Shown in pieces: positions 27,743 through 36,492 of a stretch of DNA of 64,000 nt. The translations under genes were made by a program, and so were the position numbers. Each line of letters begins with the position of its first letter. Within the stretch, counting starts at the first letter, position 1. The notes under the pieces are model-generated. The model searched no databases. It was not told where the DNA came from and saw only the letters and a program-made list of their open reading frames with translations. The stretch covers positions 715,820 through 779,819 of the forward strand of contig NZ_BIME01000002.1 of NCBI RefSeq assembly GCF_004000925.1, written 5' to 3'. This DNA is from Paenibacillus illinoisensis NBRC 15959 (GTDB lineage: Bacteria; Bacillota; Bacilli; Paenibacillales; Paenibacillaceae).

Positions 27743-28558
27743 CTAAGCTCGGGGAGTTTTGCTATAGATTTTACGTTTGTGAAAGGAAAGAGATCGGTAT
27801 TTAAGCGCAAAATTGCGAATTTGTTGTTCTTTTAACGAAGAAGCGTTCATGTTCAGACTTTTATTCATGGAACTCTTTAGGGTCATGCTGGCCGGGTTGT
27901 TCGAATACATAAAATTGGCATAGGTTTCATACTCAGAGAACCCAAACTGCTTCTTCTTATTGATATTCGAGATAATCGCTTTGTACCATGGCAGCTGATG
28001 GATCGTTTCGATTTTCTTTTTCAAAGCAGCGAGTTTCGATTTTTCGAACAGCATATAATGGGTGACAAAAGAGCGTGGGCGCGGCGCTTTCATTTTTAAC
28101 AGCTTGCGGTAGGTGTTGAAATATTCTGGCTGACTCCAGTCGCGACAGTAAAATACCGTCTTATTTTCAACAATAAATGAATGAGGTTTAATGAGCACCG
28201 TATCCGCATCCATCACCAGAAAGTGCTTCGCTCTCACAATGTGATCCCCGTTCATTTTAAGCAGTTGTTGATATAACCAGCCTGAGCGGTCCCAGCGGGA
28301 TGATTGATAGTGTATATCGTTTTTGGTGATAGGCAGGACTGACCGCTCGTTAACAAAAATGCAGTTTTTGCGGGAACAAAGGTTTCTGATTTTGTTGCTG
28401 GTCGGGGAAACAATATAAATCTGTCCAATCGGGTGCCGCACATAACGGCGAATGCTATCGATAACCTGAGGAAGGGTGCTCAAATCTTTTTCAATCGCAG
28501 GTATAAGAACATCGATCATAGGCCCACGATTTAACTGTTTTCCATGCTGAACTGGCAT
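27743..28558 (-). CDS. DUF6492-type glycosyltransferase
   Basis: 271 residues. IDVLIPAIEKDLSTLPQVID and YIVSPTSNKIRNL begin a GT-A fold; FLVMDADTVLIKP holds the DxD motif for metal and nucleotide sugar. HYMLFEKSKLAALKKKIE and FSEYETYANFMYSNNP complete the family pattern. GGGAG lies 8 bases before the ATG at 28558. It is the first gene of a two-gene operon with a ManC-like enzyme and is divergent from a YheC/D protein. The family is common in Paenibacillus; acceptor and product are unknown. Confidence 0.8.
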   Translation of the reverse strand: MPVQHGKQLNRGPMIDVLIPAIEKDLSTLPQVIDSIRRYVRHPIGQIYIVSPTSNKIRNLCSRKNCIFVNERSVLPITKNDIHYQSSRWDRSGWLYQQLLKMNGDHIVRAKHFLVMDADTVLIKPHSFIVENKTVFYCRDWSQPEYFNTYRKLLKMKAPRPRSFVTHYMLFEKSKLAALKKKIETIHQLPWYKAIISNINKKKQFGFSEYETYANFMYSNNPASMTLKSSMNKSLNMNASSLKEQQIRNFALKYRSLSFHKRKIYSKTPRA

Positions 28559-28755
28559 CTTCTCAACTCCCTGGACAAATGGTTACATCTTGTTCATGAT
28601 ATGTGTGCAAAATTGGTTTGGTCAGGGCATGTGCGAATATACCATTTTTACGAACAAGGGCATTTGTTTAGGGTAGTTTTATCGGTATTACATATACTGC
28701 ATGATCTTGATGAAACATCAGGGTTGGATTCATTTGTTGAAGGGAGAAGTGTTAT

Positions 28756-29517
28756 ATGGGGGTTGATAAATTGAAGCCGTTAAGAAGCAAATGGTTGAAA
28801 ACAAAAGTGATCCTCAATAATGGTTCTATCAAACCATTTATACCTGATACGCAGCGATTTAACAAAGCCAGCCTGTGGTCCATGATCAGCAGATACGGTA
28901 TGGTTTATATTAAACCCGAGATTGGCACTTACGGAATGGGTGTCATAAAGGCGGAGATGCTGAGTCATCAGTATTTCACCTATCAGATTGAACAAAAACG
29001 ACTGTCGTTTGATAACTTTGACTCGTTCCATGCAAGTCTTGTACGTCTGGTGCATAAAAGAAGCTATCTCATTCAGAGAGGAATCGATCTGCTTAAGCAC
29101 AACAAGAGGCGTTTTGATATCAGAGTCATGATACAGTTAAGTCCCGACAGTCAGTGGGAGGCAACGGGAATCATCGGCCGACTCGGTCATCCGAAAAAAA
29201 TCGTGACCAATTATCACAGCGGTGGTAAACCAATGGATGTTCACAGACTGCTTGAATCTCATGCATCCCTGAAACGCAGAAATGAACTCATCCAGGAGAT
29301 GAATGAGCTTGGATTACGTATTGCACGCCACATGAAGAAAAAATACCCGTACCTTAAGCAAATCGGCGTTGATGTTGGACTGGACCGGAGTTTGAAACCC
29401 TGGATTATTGAGGTGAACGTCAAACCGGACCCTTATATTTTCAACCAATTAAAGGACAAGACAATGTATCGAAGGGTGATAAAATATTTCCGCCATGCTG
29501 CTAAAAAAACAAAATAA
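28756..29517 (+). CDS. YheC/YheD-family ATP-grasp protein (spore-coat associated)
   Basis: 253 residues. It has an ATP-grasp core: MVYIKPEIGTYGMGVIKAEM (Lys and Gly-rich loop), YLIQRGIDLLKHNKRRFDIR, then VDVGLDRSLKPWIIEVNVKP with the Mg-binding E-x-N. GGGAG lies 9 bases before the ATG. YheC and YheD are linked to endospore coats in Bacillus, and ATP-grasp enzymes ligate a carboxylate to an amine. It supports the view that the organism sporulates. The divergent glycosyltransferase/ManC pair may act in the same surface layer (inference). Confidence 0.9.
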   Translation: MGVDKLKPLRSKWLKTKVILNNGSIKPFIPDTQRFNKASLWSMISRYGMVYIKPEIGTYGMGVIKAEMLSHQYFTYQIEQKRLSFDNFDSFHASLVRLVHKRSYLIQRGIDLLKHNKRRFDIRVMIQLSPDSQWEATGIIGRLGHPKKIVTNYHSGGKPMDVHRLLESHASLKRRNELIQEMNELGLRIARHMKKKYPYLKQIGVDVGLDRSLKPWIIEVNVKPDPYIFNQLKDKTMYRRVIKYFRHAAKKTK

Positions 29518-29975
29518 CGTTTCTCTTTTAATCATAACGATATCATCCCCCGCAGTCCGTTCTTATTCTGTAATCTATGCAGGGACCGAACTGTTCTTTT
29601 AGAGAGATACCCTTATTTGGCAGCCGTCTTGTCGTCATAGAATTTTGCGAAAAAAGTGAATCTATCTCGAAAATTACTCTTAGCAGAGATCCAGAAATGA
29701 CAGCATGAAACTAAGCCCAGCTTTAGTGGTTTTTAAAAACGGTGCTTCTTAGGATGTATGAGAAATTAGAACATTAAGAGTGCTTAACACCCTTCCTCAC
29801 CAGCCGTAAGAATAGTATAAAAGGCCGCATCAAAATTTTCATTACGCTGTGGTGCCCCGAGAGGGGCATGGACGGCTAACGGGTAGTTTGAAAAAAGAAG
29901 ATCTGTTTTGAAATGTGTAAGTTATTTAATGGATATAATTTAGAAAAATTCATTGTCTGTTAATAAGATGTACAT
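29518..29975. other. About 460 bases without a gene; holds a TAACGGG end motif
   Basis: No reading frame of note. At 29855-29892 a GGTGCCCCGAGAGGGGCA hairpin is followed by GGCTAACGGGTAGTTTGA, an end motif of the TAACGGG repeat family with a different payload. Confidence 0.5.
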
Positions 29976-30238
29976 ATGGGAGTACTACTTAAGATAAACA
30001 ATCTTTTAGAAGATATAATTAACAGGCTAAAGATAAGCTTGAAAGAGGATACAAACGGAATAATAATTGGTGAGTTCAATGATGTGATCGCTAGTATTAA
30101 GTTCAATTCTCTTCATCTAACTCCGTACAAATCATTTCTAAAAAAACAGATGGTGCATAGTGTGGGGCGATTAATTTTTGGTCCTATGAGGAATTACCTG
30201 ATAATCAATTTAGGGTGAGAGAATTCCCGGATTTTATT
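29976..30238 (+). pseudogene. Frameshifted, truncated gene of unknown family
   Basis: The frame MGVLLKINNLLEDIINRLKI runs to a stop at 30216-30218. From about 30160 another frame reads GAINFWSYEELPDNQFRVRE then FPDFIVG, which looks more like protein than the end of the first frame. I infer a single-base frameshift near 30155. Coding character ends at 30238, exactly where the next repeat begins. The family is not recognised. Confidence 0.5.
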
Positions 30239-30423
30239 GTCGGAAGACAAGAACATAATCCCATTGAAGTCGTTAATTTAGCGGCTTTTTTTGCGTTACC
30301 GGTACAATTTCTTGTCCCAAGTCAAGGACAAGAGCCTGTACCGATTACCGATTACCGATTAGATGATTATCTAAATGAAAAGCGATGTAATTAAAGTCTC
30401 AATTAAGCTAACGGTCAGTTTAA
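30239..30423. repeat. Long-payload repeat, copy at 30.2 kb, with TAACGG end
   Basis: It has ACAAGAACATAATCCCATT, then AAGTCGTTAATTTAGCGGCT with seven T, then GGTACAATTTCTTGTCC...GGACAAGAGCCTGTACC, a GATTACC triplication, and finally TTAAGCTAACGGTCAG at 30405-30420. Confidence 0.8.
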
Positions 30424-30458
30424 CGTAATTGGGTAGGTTAACAAATACATGGATTGCA

Positions 30459-31646
30459 TTATCCATTCAGTTTCTGCTGTGATTGAACTGCCCGAGGTTT
30501 CAACACCGAAGTAAGAATTACAACACTGCTTACGATGCCAATCCAAGTGAGCGTTGATACGCTATTCCAGCTTAACCCTCTATCGAAGAAGAACAGTTCT
30601 CGAAGTCCCTCCACCATAAATCGCATAGGTAACCAAGAGTACACCCAATCATGATAGAACGTAGACATCATTTCAGGGGCGAGGGCGAGTAATGGCGCTC
30701 CAAAGAATAGAAGTAACGCAAAAATAGGGAGCCCCTTGAAGCCTAACCACGAAACCACAGCGGATATCATGAGGAAAAAACTAAAGAAGGTAATCGTTAA
30801 GAACAGTGCTGTATCTACGAATTTCGGAATATGAAGCCCTACCATACTTTCGGCTAACCACGTTAAACCGAACCCGACCACTACCGCAATAACAGCCCCC
30901 ATAATAATCTGCATAAACTTTGCGGTGAACAGCTCCGATCGAGTTGTCGTCACCATCTTGTTAACAACCATAAAGAGTACCGCTGCACTTACAAGACATG
31001 CCATCCAGAGTGGCTGGAATAAGGAAGCAGGGGCGTTGCCGTTTGCGCTTTTCGTGCCGATTTCATTGACATTGGTAACCTTTTTTGCAATTGGTGTTGC
31101 CAAGCTGGAAGCTTGTTCTACGGTAAGTGTTGCTCCCTGCCTTTTGAATCCATCGAGAATTTGTGCACGAGCATTGATATTTATATTATCAACGACTCCA
31201 TTTAAAATTTGTCCTGCCATGGTGGATGCTGCAGTATTCATACCTTGGTTGATAAAAATTTCAACTTCTGGAGAAGTAGGTGCTGGAGTACGCAATGAAG
31301 CCTGTTTCTCGCTAAAATCTTTAGGAATAACAAGTGCCGCGTAATACTCTTGATTATTTAAACCCTTCTGTACTTCTGCCGCACTTTTTACTTCCAACCA
31401 TTCAACAACGTGCACTTCGTCTGAGGTCGGCTCTGATGTTTTTTGCATCGTCTCAACAATCGTTTGCCCCATATTCATTGTGGGCTGATTCGGAATTTCG
31501 ACTCCTTGGTCTTCGTTTACAATGGCAATAGGCAAGTTTTTAGGCTCGACCTTAACCGAAGGGAAGAGGGTAAGTGAAAAAATAAAAATGACTAATAAAG
31601 CAATAATAGGTGACAACAAAGCGAGTTTATTTTTAAACATGTTCAA
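30459..31646 (-). CDS. YhgE/Pip-like ABC-2 type membrane protein
   Basis: 395 residues. A first membrane helix (ALLSPIIALLVIFIFSLTLF), then a large extracellular domain with LPIAIVNEDQGVEIPNQPTM and YYAALVIPKDFSEKQASL as in YhgE/Pip and ABC-2 permeases. Five C-terminal membrane segments follow (for example LWMACLVSAAVLFMVVNKMV). It has no ATPase partner here. The protein type is often linked to export or to membrane stress. It lies 24 bases after a TetR gene on the same strand, and two palindromes precede that pair, so it is probably a TetR-controlled efflux or stress unit. Confidence 0.85.
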   Translation of the reverse strand: MNMFKNKLALLSPIIALLVIFIFSLTLFPSVKVEPKNLPIAIVNEDQGVEIPNQPTMNMGQTIVETMQKTSEPTSDEVHVVEWLEVKSAAEVQKGLNNQEYYAALVIPKDFSEKQASLRTPAPTSPEVEIFINQGMNTAASTMAGQILNGVVDNININARAQILDGFKRQGATLTVEQASSLATPIAKKVTNVNEIGTKSANGNAPASLFQPLWMACLVSAAVLFMVVNKMVTTTRSELFTAKFMQIIMGAVIAVVVGFGLTWLAESMVGLHIPKFVDTALFLTITFFSFFLMISAVVSWLGFKGLPIFALLLFFGAPLLALAPEMMSTFYHDWVYSWLPMRFMVEGLRELFFFDRGLSWNSVSTLTWIGIVSSVVILTSVLKPRAVQSQQKLNG

Positions 31647-31670
31647 AGTAGACCATACCTTTCAAGTTGA

Positions 31671-32339
31671 TTATTTCGTTTGAATTTCCGTGGATAAGCC
31701 TTTGATACCACTCATGACGAAACGTACAGCCTCTTCAATCTCATCATCGTGAATAGAGGACTTGTTTAACAGCACAAAGTTAGAAGCAAAGAAGCCGCCG
31801 ATAAAAGTGGAAAGCATCATCAGAATTCGTTCCGTAGGCATGTCAATGAGCTCACCACGTTCTTTGAATGTCTCAATAACTTTTGCAAGGCGAGAAAAAA
31901 TGACTTCTGAGAAATATGGGATAAGCTCATTTTTTAGTTCCTCTTTATAAATAATTTCTTTGACGAGTACCTGAAATATCTCTTTGTTTTGTGAAATGAA
32001 CTCCGTTCGGTTTTTAAGAAAAGCAGATAAAAAATCCTCGAAACTCTCTGAGATATTCATGATTCGACTAAGCGTTGTGTCAGCCATGGAAGGGAAAAAA
32101 TCTTTTAAGTAAGGGATAATAAGGGTCAGTAGTAAGTTTTCTTTTGTGCCGTATTGCTTAAAAATACTTGCTTCAGAAACCCCAGCCACTTTTGCGATTT
32201 CAGCAGTTGCAGTATTCGAATAACCTTTCTCAGCAAATAGTTGTATGGCCGTCTTGATAATCCGTTCCTGTTTCACACTTAGCTTTTGGGGCAACTGGAT
32301 CTCACTGAATAGATTTTTTGGGGTCACTTTAGTTAACAC
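31671..32339 (-). CDS. TetR-family regulator
   Basis: 222 residues with a slightly long N-terminus. HTH: IIKTAIQLFAEKGYSNTATA, EIAKVAGVSEASIFKQYGTK, ENLLLTLI. The C-terminal domain is of the general AcrR type. It is the first gene of a two-gene operon with the YhgE/Pip-like protein. Two perfect palindromes sharing AAGTGAGT lie 24 and 82 bases upstream, so autorepression is likely. The start ATG is preceded only by a weak site, so a shorter start is possible. Confidence 0.88.
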   Translation of the reverse strand: MLTKVTPKNLFSEIQLPQKLSVKQERIIKTAIQLFAEKGYSNTATAEIAKVAGVSEASIFKQYGTKENLLLTLIIPYLKDFFPSMADTTLSRIMNISESFEDFLSAFLKNRTEFISQNKEIFQVLVKEIIYKEELKNELIPYFSEVIFSRLAKVIETFKERGELIDMPTERILMMLSTFIGGFFASNFVLLNKSSIHDDEIEEAVRFVMSGIKGLSTEIQTK

Positions 32340-32362
32340 CTCGTCTGTTTGGTATATTTTAT

Positions 32363-32382
32363 AAGTGAGTAGTTACTCACTT
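32363..32382. promoter_or_regulatory. TetR operator 1 (perfect palindrome)
   Basis: AAGTGAGTAGTTACTCACTT is exactly self-complementary and lies directly upstream of the TetR/YhgE operon. Confidence 0.8.
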
Positions 32383-32420
32383 AAAGGGTTATATCACGAA
32401 TTTAAATTACATGTCAATAA

Positions 32421-32442
32421 AAAGTGAGTATCCACTCACTTT
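32421..32442. promoter_or_regulatory. TetR operator 2 (perfect palindrome)
   Basis: Arms AAAGTGAGT and ACTCACTTT around ATCC share the half-site AAGTGAGT with operator 1, about 59 bases centre to centre. Confidence 0.78.
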
Positions 32443-32847
32443 AAGATTGTAGATTTCTCATATTACGACAGCACCAGTTAAATCAATAATAAATTTTATG
32501 CCTTTAAAAAAATAAGCAAGATCTCTTATATTGTTAGCGTCCATTTCGGGATTATCTCCATCGGCTGGAGAAGAGATGGAAAAATCAATTAAGGAGACTT
32601 TCCTTAATTCTATCTCGCTTGGCTGTAGCTGTATTCAATCACGTTTCGGGAATTAAATGTAACAAGATACCATTTTGTTACATTAGAAACACCCCAGGTC
32701 TTAGAGACGAAAAGGGGTGTTTCTATTACTTTTCTAATATTAAAATTAGTATTTAATGTCCAGTTAGATTAATGTTTAACTGTTACCTTGATAAAGTAAA
32801 GATATAAGGGAAGGTTATTTCCATTTACCACCCTTGCGAAAACGAAA
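32443..32847. other. 405-base intergenic stretch with two hairpins
   Basis: No gene seen. AATGTAACAA (32656-32665) pairs with TTGTTACATT (32675-32684), and AGAAACACCCC (32685-32695) pairs with GGGGTGTTTCT (32714-32724), followed by ATTACTTTT. The second is a plausible terminator for either strand. Confidence 0.6.
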
Positions 32848-33405
32848 TTATTCCGCGAAATTCCATTCTGAAAAGATATTCATCTTTTTATATAAATCTT
32901 CCTCATCCATAGAAATGTTGTTTTCAATCCACCAATTTAAAACGCCAAGAACTGCTCCGATGTAGGCCTCTATTTTAATTTGTATTTCTATGGAATTTAC
33001 TTCTATTGAGCCATTCTCAGTCAAGTATCTTTTCATGCCTGCTCCCATAGCTTTTCGCAATAAATTCCTTAAGGAATCTCTTTCTTCAAATAGAAGTTGT
33101 GAAAATAATGTTTTATGTTTCTTTGCAATAGAAAGCAATTCTCGAAAATTATCAAACGGAGTAAGAGATACCTCGGTAAAATTCTTAAATTCTTCCTCAG
33201 CAATTTGACGTACGGCACTGGAAAGTAAATCGAATTTATCCTGGAAATGTGTATAGAACGTAGTTCGGTGCACCATCGCTAACTCACAAATTTGCTTTAC
33301 TGTTATCTGTTCAAACGGGTGCTTTCCCATTAGTTCAAGTAGAGCATTGTATAAGAGCTTATGGGTTCTTCTGACTCTAAGGTCTTCGTTTGTTTTATTA
33401 ACCAT
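32848..33405 (-). CDS. TetR-family regulator of the flavin monooxygenase operon
   Basis: 185 residues from MVNKTNEDLRVRRTHKLLYN, with GAGAGG 8 bases upstream; a longer frame to 33480 has no site. HTH: HPFEQITVKQICELAMVHRT then TFYTHFQDKFDLL, the TetR group with a PF14278-like C-terminal domain (LLFEERDSLRNLLRKAM, VLGVLNWWIENNISMDEEDL). It is divergent from an acyl-CoA-dehydrogenase-like oxygenase and FMN reductase. The gap (33406-33543) contains ACACAT...ATGTGT, a possible operator. Confidence 0.88.
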   Translation of the reverse strand: MVNKTNEDLRVRRTHKLLYNALLELMGKHPFEQITVKQICELAMVHRTTFYTHFQDKFDLLSSAVRQIAEEEFKNFTEVSLTPFDNFRELLSIAKKHKTLFSQLLFEERDSLRNLLRKAMGAGMKRYLTENGSIEVNSIEIQIKIEAYIGAVLGVLNWWIENNISMDEEDLYKKMNIFSEWNFAE

Positions 33406-33543
33406 GACAGATTCCTCTCCGTGTATCGTTATTCGACATATCAGCGTTTTTATCGGTTGTTGAATTTGATTATACATCATATCATTTATTCTACAAACAC
33501 ATCTTAAATATACATGTGTACAGTTAAATAAGGAGTGATATAA

Positions 33544-34815
33544 ATGGCTAACTTAAGTAAGGAACATCAACTCACTACTCTTGAACATCAATTACTAAAC
33601 AATGCTACAGAGTTAGTTCCTTATCTTCAAAAGTTCGGAACGATTATTGATGAAGAAAGACATATTCCTGAAGAGGTTATTCAAAAAGTGTCTGAGTCTG
33701 GTTTGTTCAAACTTGGTACACCCAAAAAATACGGCGGACATGAGGTTAGTATCCGTGCCATGGTTGAGATTATTTCCGAGGTAGCCAAGGGGAACGGCTC
33801 TGTTGGCTGGGTCGTACAAATCATAAACGGAAATAACTATACTGCTTCATTATCTTTACCTTCCGAAGCATTAGATTCACTCTACAGTCAGAAAGAAGAG
33901 GTACGTTTTTGTTCCGTCTTAGCAGCGCGCAAAGCTGTAGTGAAAAAAGTAGACGGAGGGTATTTGGTAGAGGATGGATTTTGGGGATTCGGTTCAGGTT
34001 CTAAGCATGCAACCCACGCTTTGTTAAATTTGAATGACGGAAAGGCCATGCAAGAAAGCGGGAATATGAAAATGATGTTGGCTGTTGTTCCGATGAGTGA
34101 AGTTACAATTGTTGATGATTGGTATACGATGAGTTTAAAAGGGTCCGCAAGTAATAGTTTAGCGTTGAAGAATGTATTTATTCCAGATCAATATGTCGTC
34201 ACCCAGGACACAGAACAGGTCACTTCCTTAACTGTTAAATTAGAAGGACGTGACAGATATAGACCATATGTGCAACTTATTACAAGTATTACAACCGGAA
34301 TAAGCGCGATACTTGGACTTGCTAGAGGAGCAGTTGAGTATTTTGTTGAAAAAGCGCCTCATAAAGGAATAACAATGACTGTCCATACATCTCAAGCTGC
34401 TGTAGGCCATATTCAATATAAAGTAGGATTAGCTGCAATGAAAGTTGAGTCCGCTCACCTTCATATAAGTCGAGCAATTGATAATATGGAGGAGCACGTG
34501 CAAGATGCAGAAGTATTGAGTCTAAAAAAACTGGCTCAGCTACAAACGGATATGACTTATGCTGCGATGTTATGCTGGGAAGCTGTAGACCTGTTAATGG
34601 CAGAGAGCGGAGGTGGTGTTATTGCTGATTCCAATCGCTTATCTCAAATCTTCCGCGACATTAGAGGCGGCTCGAATCATGCACTGACTACGGCATCTAC
34701 GGGACTTGAACTTTACGGAAGAGTTTTGCTGGGCTTACCACCACAGCATGGGATGACATTAGCTTATTTATCAACCCTAAAAACAACTAGTGGAGCTGAA
34801 GCAAACCATGTGTAA
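33544..34815 (+). CDS. Acyl-CoA-dehydrogenase-fold flavin-dependent monooxygenase
   Basis: 423 residues. The family pattern of HsaA/DszC-like oxygenases is present: RHIPEEVIQKVSESGLFKLG, PKKYGGHEVSIRAMVEIISE, KGNGSVGWVV, then a beta domain (EDGFWGFGSGSKHATHALLN) and a C-terminal helical bundle ending IFRDIRGGSNHALTTASTGL. AAGGAG lies 8 bases before the ATG. Such enzymes use reduced flavin from a separate reductase to hydroxylate aromatic or sulfur compounds; the reductase gene overlaps its end by 8 bases. Substrate unknown. A true acyl-CoA dehydrogenase is less likely given the reductase partner. Confidence 0.88.
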   Translation: MANLSKEHQLTTLEHQLLNNATELVPYLQKFGTIIDEERHIPEEVIQKVSESGLFKLGTPKKYGGHEVSIRAMVEIISEVAKGNGSVGWVVQIINGNNYTASLSLPSEALDSLYSQKEEVRFCSVLAARKAVVKKVDGGYLVEDGFWGFGSGSKHATHALLNLNDGKAMQESGNMKMMLAVVPMSEVTIVDDWYTMSLKGSASNSLALKNVFIPDQYVVTQDTEQVTSLTVKLEGRDRYRPYVQLITSITTGISAILGLARGAVEYFVEKAPHKGITMTVHTSQAAVGHIQYKVGLAAMKVESAHLHISRAIDNMEEHVQDAEVLSLKKLAQLQTDMTYAAMLCWEAVDLLMAESGGGVIADSNRLSQIFRDIRGGSNHALTTASTGLELYGRVLLGLPPQHGMTLAYLSTLKTTSGAEANHV

Positions 34816-35347
34816 AATAGCAATCATTTCTGGAAGCCCCAACCGTAAATCCCGAGTAAACGGAGTCATAGAATATGCCAGGTTGAAATTGGAGCAAAAG
34901 GGCTGCGAAGTGGCGATCATTGATGTGTCATCGTTACCTCCAGTTGACTTGATGCACGCCAATTTCAACAGCAAGCCCATATTAAGCGCGCACACCAAAG
35001 TGGAAGAAGCATCAGGAATCATTATCGCTAGTCCGGTTTATAAAACAACCTATACTGGTGTCCTTAAAGCTTATATTGATTTATTACCACAAAAAGGCTT
35101 TAAAGAGAAAATCGTTGCTTCGTATTTTGTAGGAGGCACTATTTCGAATTTGCTTTCAATTGACTATACGTTGAAGCCCATATTAGCCTCGATGGGAGCA
35201 AAGTCTTTTGCAGAAAATGTATTTGCAATCGACAATCAAATCGAACGTACTGAAGATGAAGAACAAAACATACGTTTTCATTTAGCTAACGAAATTCAGC
35301 AACGACTTGATGCCTCAATCTTCGATCTGATCTCCTATACAAATTGA
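34808..35347 (+). CDS. NAD(P)H-dependent FMN reductase (SsuE family)
   Basis: 179 residues from the ATG at 34808, which overlaps the oxygenase stop. Flavodoxin-like fold: IAIISGSPNRKSRVNGVIEY with the SGSP flavin-phosphate loop, GIIIASPVYKTTYTGVLKAY with the SPxY motif, then LDLLPQKGF-like and VASYFVGGTISNLLSIDYTL. It supplies reduced FMN to the oxygenase upstream, forming a two-component monooxygenase. The overlap suggests coupled translation. A short-payload TAACGGG repeat follows and may act as terminator. Confidence 0.92.
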   Translation: MCKIAIISGSPNRKSRVNGVIEYARLKLEQKGCEVAIIDVSSLPPVDLMHANFNSKPILSAHTKVEEASGIIIASPVYKTTYTGVLKAYIDLLPQKGFKEKIVASYFVGGTISNLLSIDYTLKPILASMGAKSFAENVFAIDNQIERTEDEEQNIRFHLANEIQQRLDASIFDLISYTN

Positions 35348-35356
35348 GTTTTGAAG

Positions 35357-35448
35357 TTAACTAAAGGGAAACGATAGTTCTATAAAACCAAGAAAGCAGC
35401 TGATCAACGTGGTCAGCTGCTTTTATTTAACTAACGGTCAGGTTAGTT
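35357..35448. repeat. TAACGGG repeat, short-payload type (complete)
   Basis: Left end TTAACTAAAGGGAAACGATA; central hairpin AAGCAGCTGA...TCAGCTGCTT with TTT; right end TTTAACTAACGGTCAGGTTA. The central hairpin would end transcription of the FMN reductase operon. Confidence 0.85.
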
Positions 35449-35513
35449 CTATTATGGTACTATGTAGAGTTATACTATCGGTGAGAGCCTGAAGTATGGG
35501 AAGGTAGGTGGGT

Positions 35514-35984
35514 ATGGAATACATCATACGCTTAGCAGAGAAAGAAGATATCAGAGTTTTACTTGATGTTAGAAATAACAAAGATTTATTTACAACGTAT
35601 TTGAACCAACAAGAAAAAAAGGAAGTGTATCTCCTTGTTGCTGAAATGGATAGATCAACAATTTTGGGGTTCGGTCTTTTAAAACTTAATAGTAACTTAT
35701 CGCCCAAATTGAGTGACTTATATGTAAATCAAAACTATCGTGGCAATGGTATTGGTTCGAGTTTAATTAGACATCGTGAAAAACTTGCGAGGAAACTCGG
35801 CTATTCTGAAATATTCGTTCGTGTTGACCCAATTGGGAATCCTAAAATGATGAAGCTTATAACCAAGCTTGGATATAAAAGAATTACTGAACCATACTCA
35901 AGAACAGCTTTATTCCACAATGAAGACGGGACAACATATGAGCAAACTTATACAAGGGTTGATTTAAAGAGGTTATTGAACTAA
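35514..35984 (+). CDS. GNAT-family N-acetyltransferase
   Basis: 156 residues from MEYIIRLAEKEDIRVLLDVR. The acetyl-CoA loop is NQNYRGNGIGSSLIRHREKL (motif Q/R-x-x-G-x-G/A), and FVRVDPIGNPKMMKLITKLG is the usual second half. The substrate is unknown. An AAGGTAG site precedes the ATG, and an in-frame GTG at 35508 is possible. The gene is tightly enclosed: a TAACGG right end lies about 65 bases upstream, and its own stop codon (AAC TAA) is part of a TAACGG left end. It therefore looks like cargo between repeat ends. Confidence 0.88.
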   Translation: MEYIIRLAEKEDIRVLLDVRNNKDLFTTYLNQQEKKEVYLLVAEMDRSTILGFGLLKLNSNLSPKLSDLYVNQNYRGNGIGSSLIRHREKLARKLGYSEIFVRVDPIGNPKMMKLITKLGYKRITEPYSRTALFHNEDGTTYEQTYTRVDLKRLLN

Positions 35985-36125
35985 CGGAAAACTGTCGAGG
36001 GACGAGAACATATTCCCATTGAAGTCGCTATTATAGCGGCTTTTTTGTTTTATCGGTACAAGTTCGTGTCCCGAGCCAAAGACAACAACTTGTACCGATT
36101 GTCAGAATGGACAAGAACATAAGTG
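35976..36125. repeat. Long-payload repeat, copy at 36.0 kb
   Basis: Left end TTGAACTAACGGAAAACTGT, then GGGACGAGAACATATTCCC, AAGTCGCTA/TAGCGGCTT with T run, and hairpin ATCGGTACAAGTTCGTGTCC with its complement ending CTTGTACCGAT. The first bases are the last codons of the GNAT gene. Confidence 0.85.
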
Positions 36126-36492
36126 GCTAGGAGAGCCTAACTTCGGCAAGCGCTTCCGTACGGAGCCATCTCATTGCGTTGGCCACGTAAGAATCCCGTT
36201 TGGACTGGGGTAAATCGCTTGATTTAAAGAATAAACAAAAGAAATAATGGCTGCACAAGAAGTTACCGAGCAGCAAAAGAAATAAACAAAAATTTAATAG
36301 CGATTGCTTCTGGGGATGGGAGAATAATCACTATGTATATTTGCGTATTTTTTTACTTTTTGTCCTCCACATGTGTACAAAGAATAAAAAAGATGCTACA
36401 TTGAAATCAGTATAACCCCCTGTATAACAAGGTTTTTCGCAGAATAACATGTCTCCTGTATGAGGACAAATGTATATCAAGGAGGGAATCGA
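36126..36492. other. 367-base upstream region of kbl
   Basis: No gene. No glycine-riboswitch pattern was recognised. AAGGAGGGAATCG at the right end is the kbl ribosome site. Confidence 0.5.

Noticed and set aside
36126..36492. Glycine riboswitch before kbl
   Set aside because: No tandem aptamer core or expression-platform terminator could be recognised.
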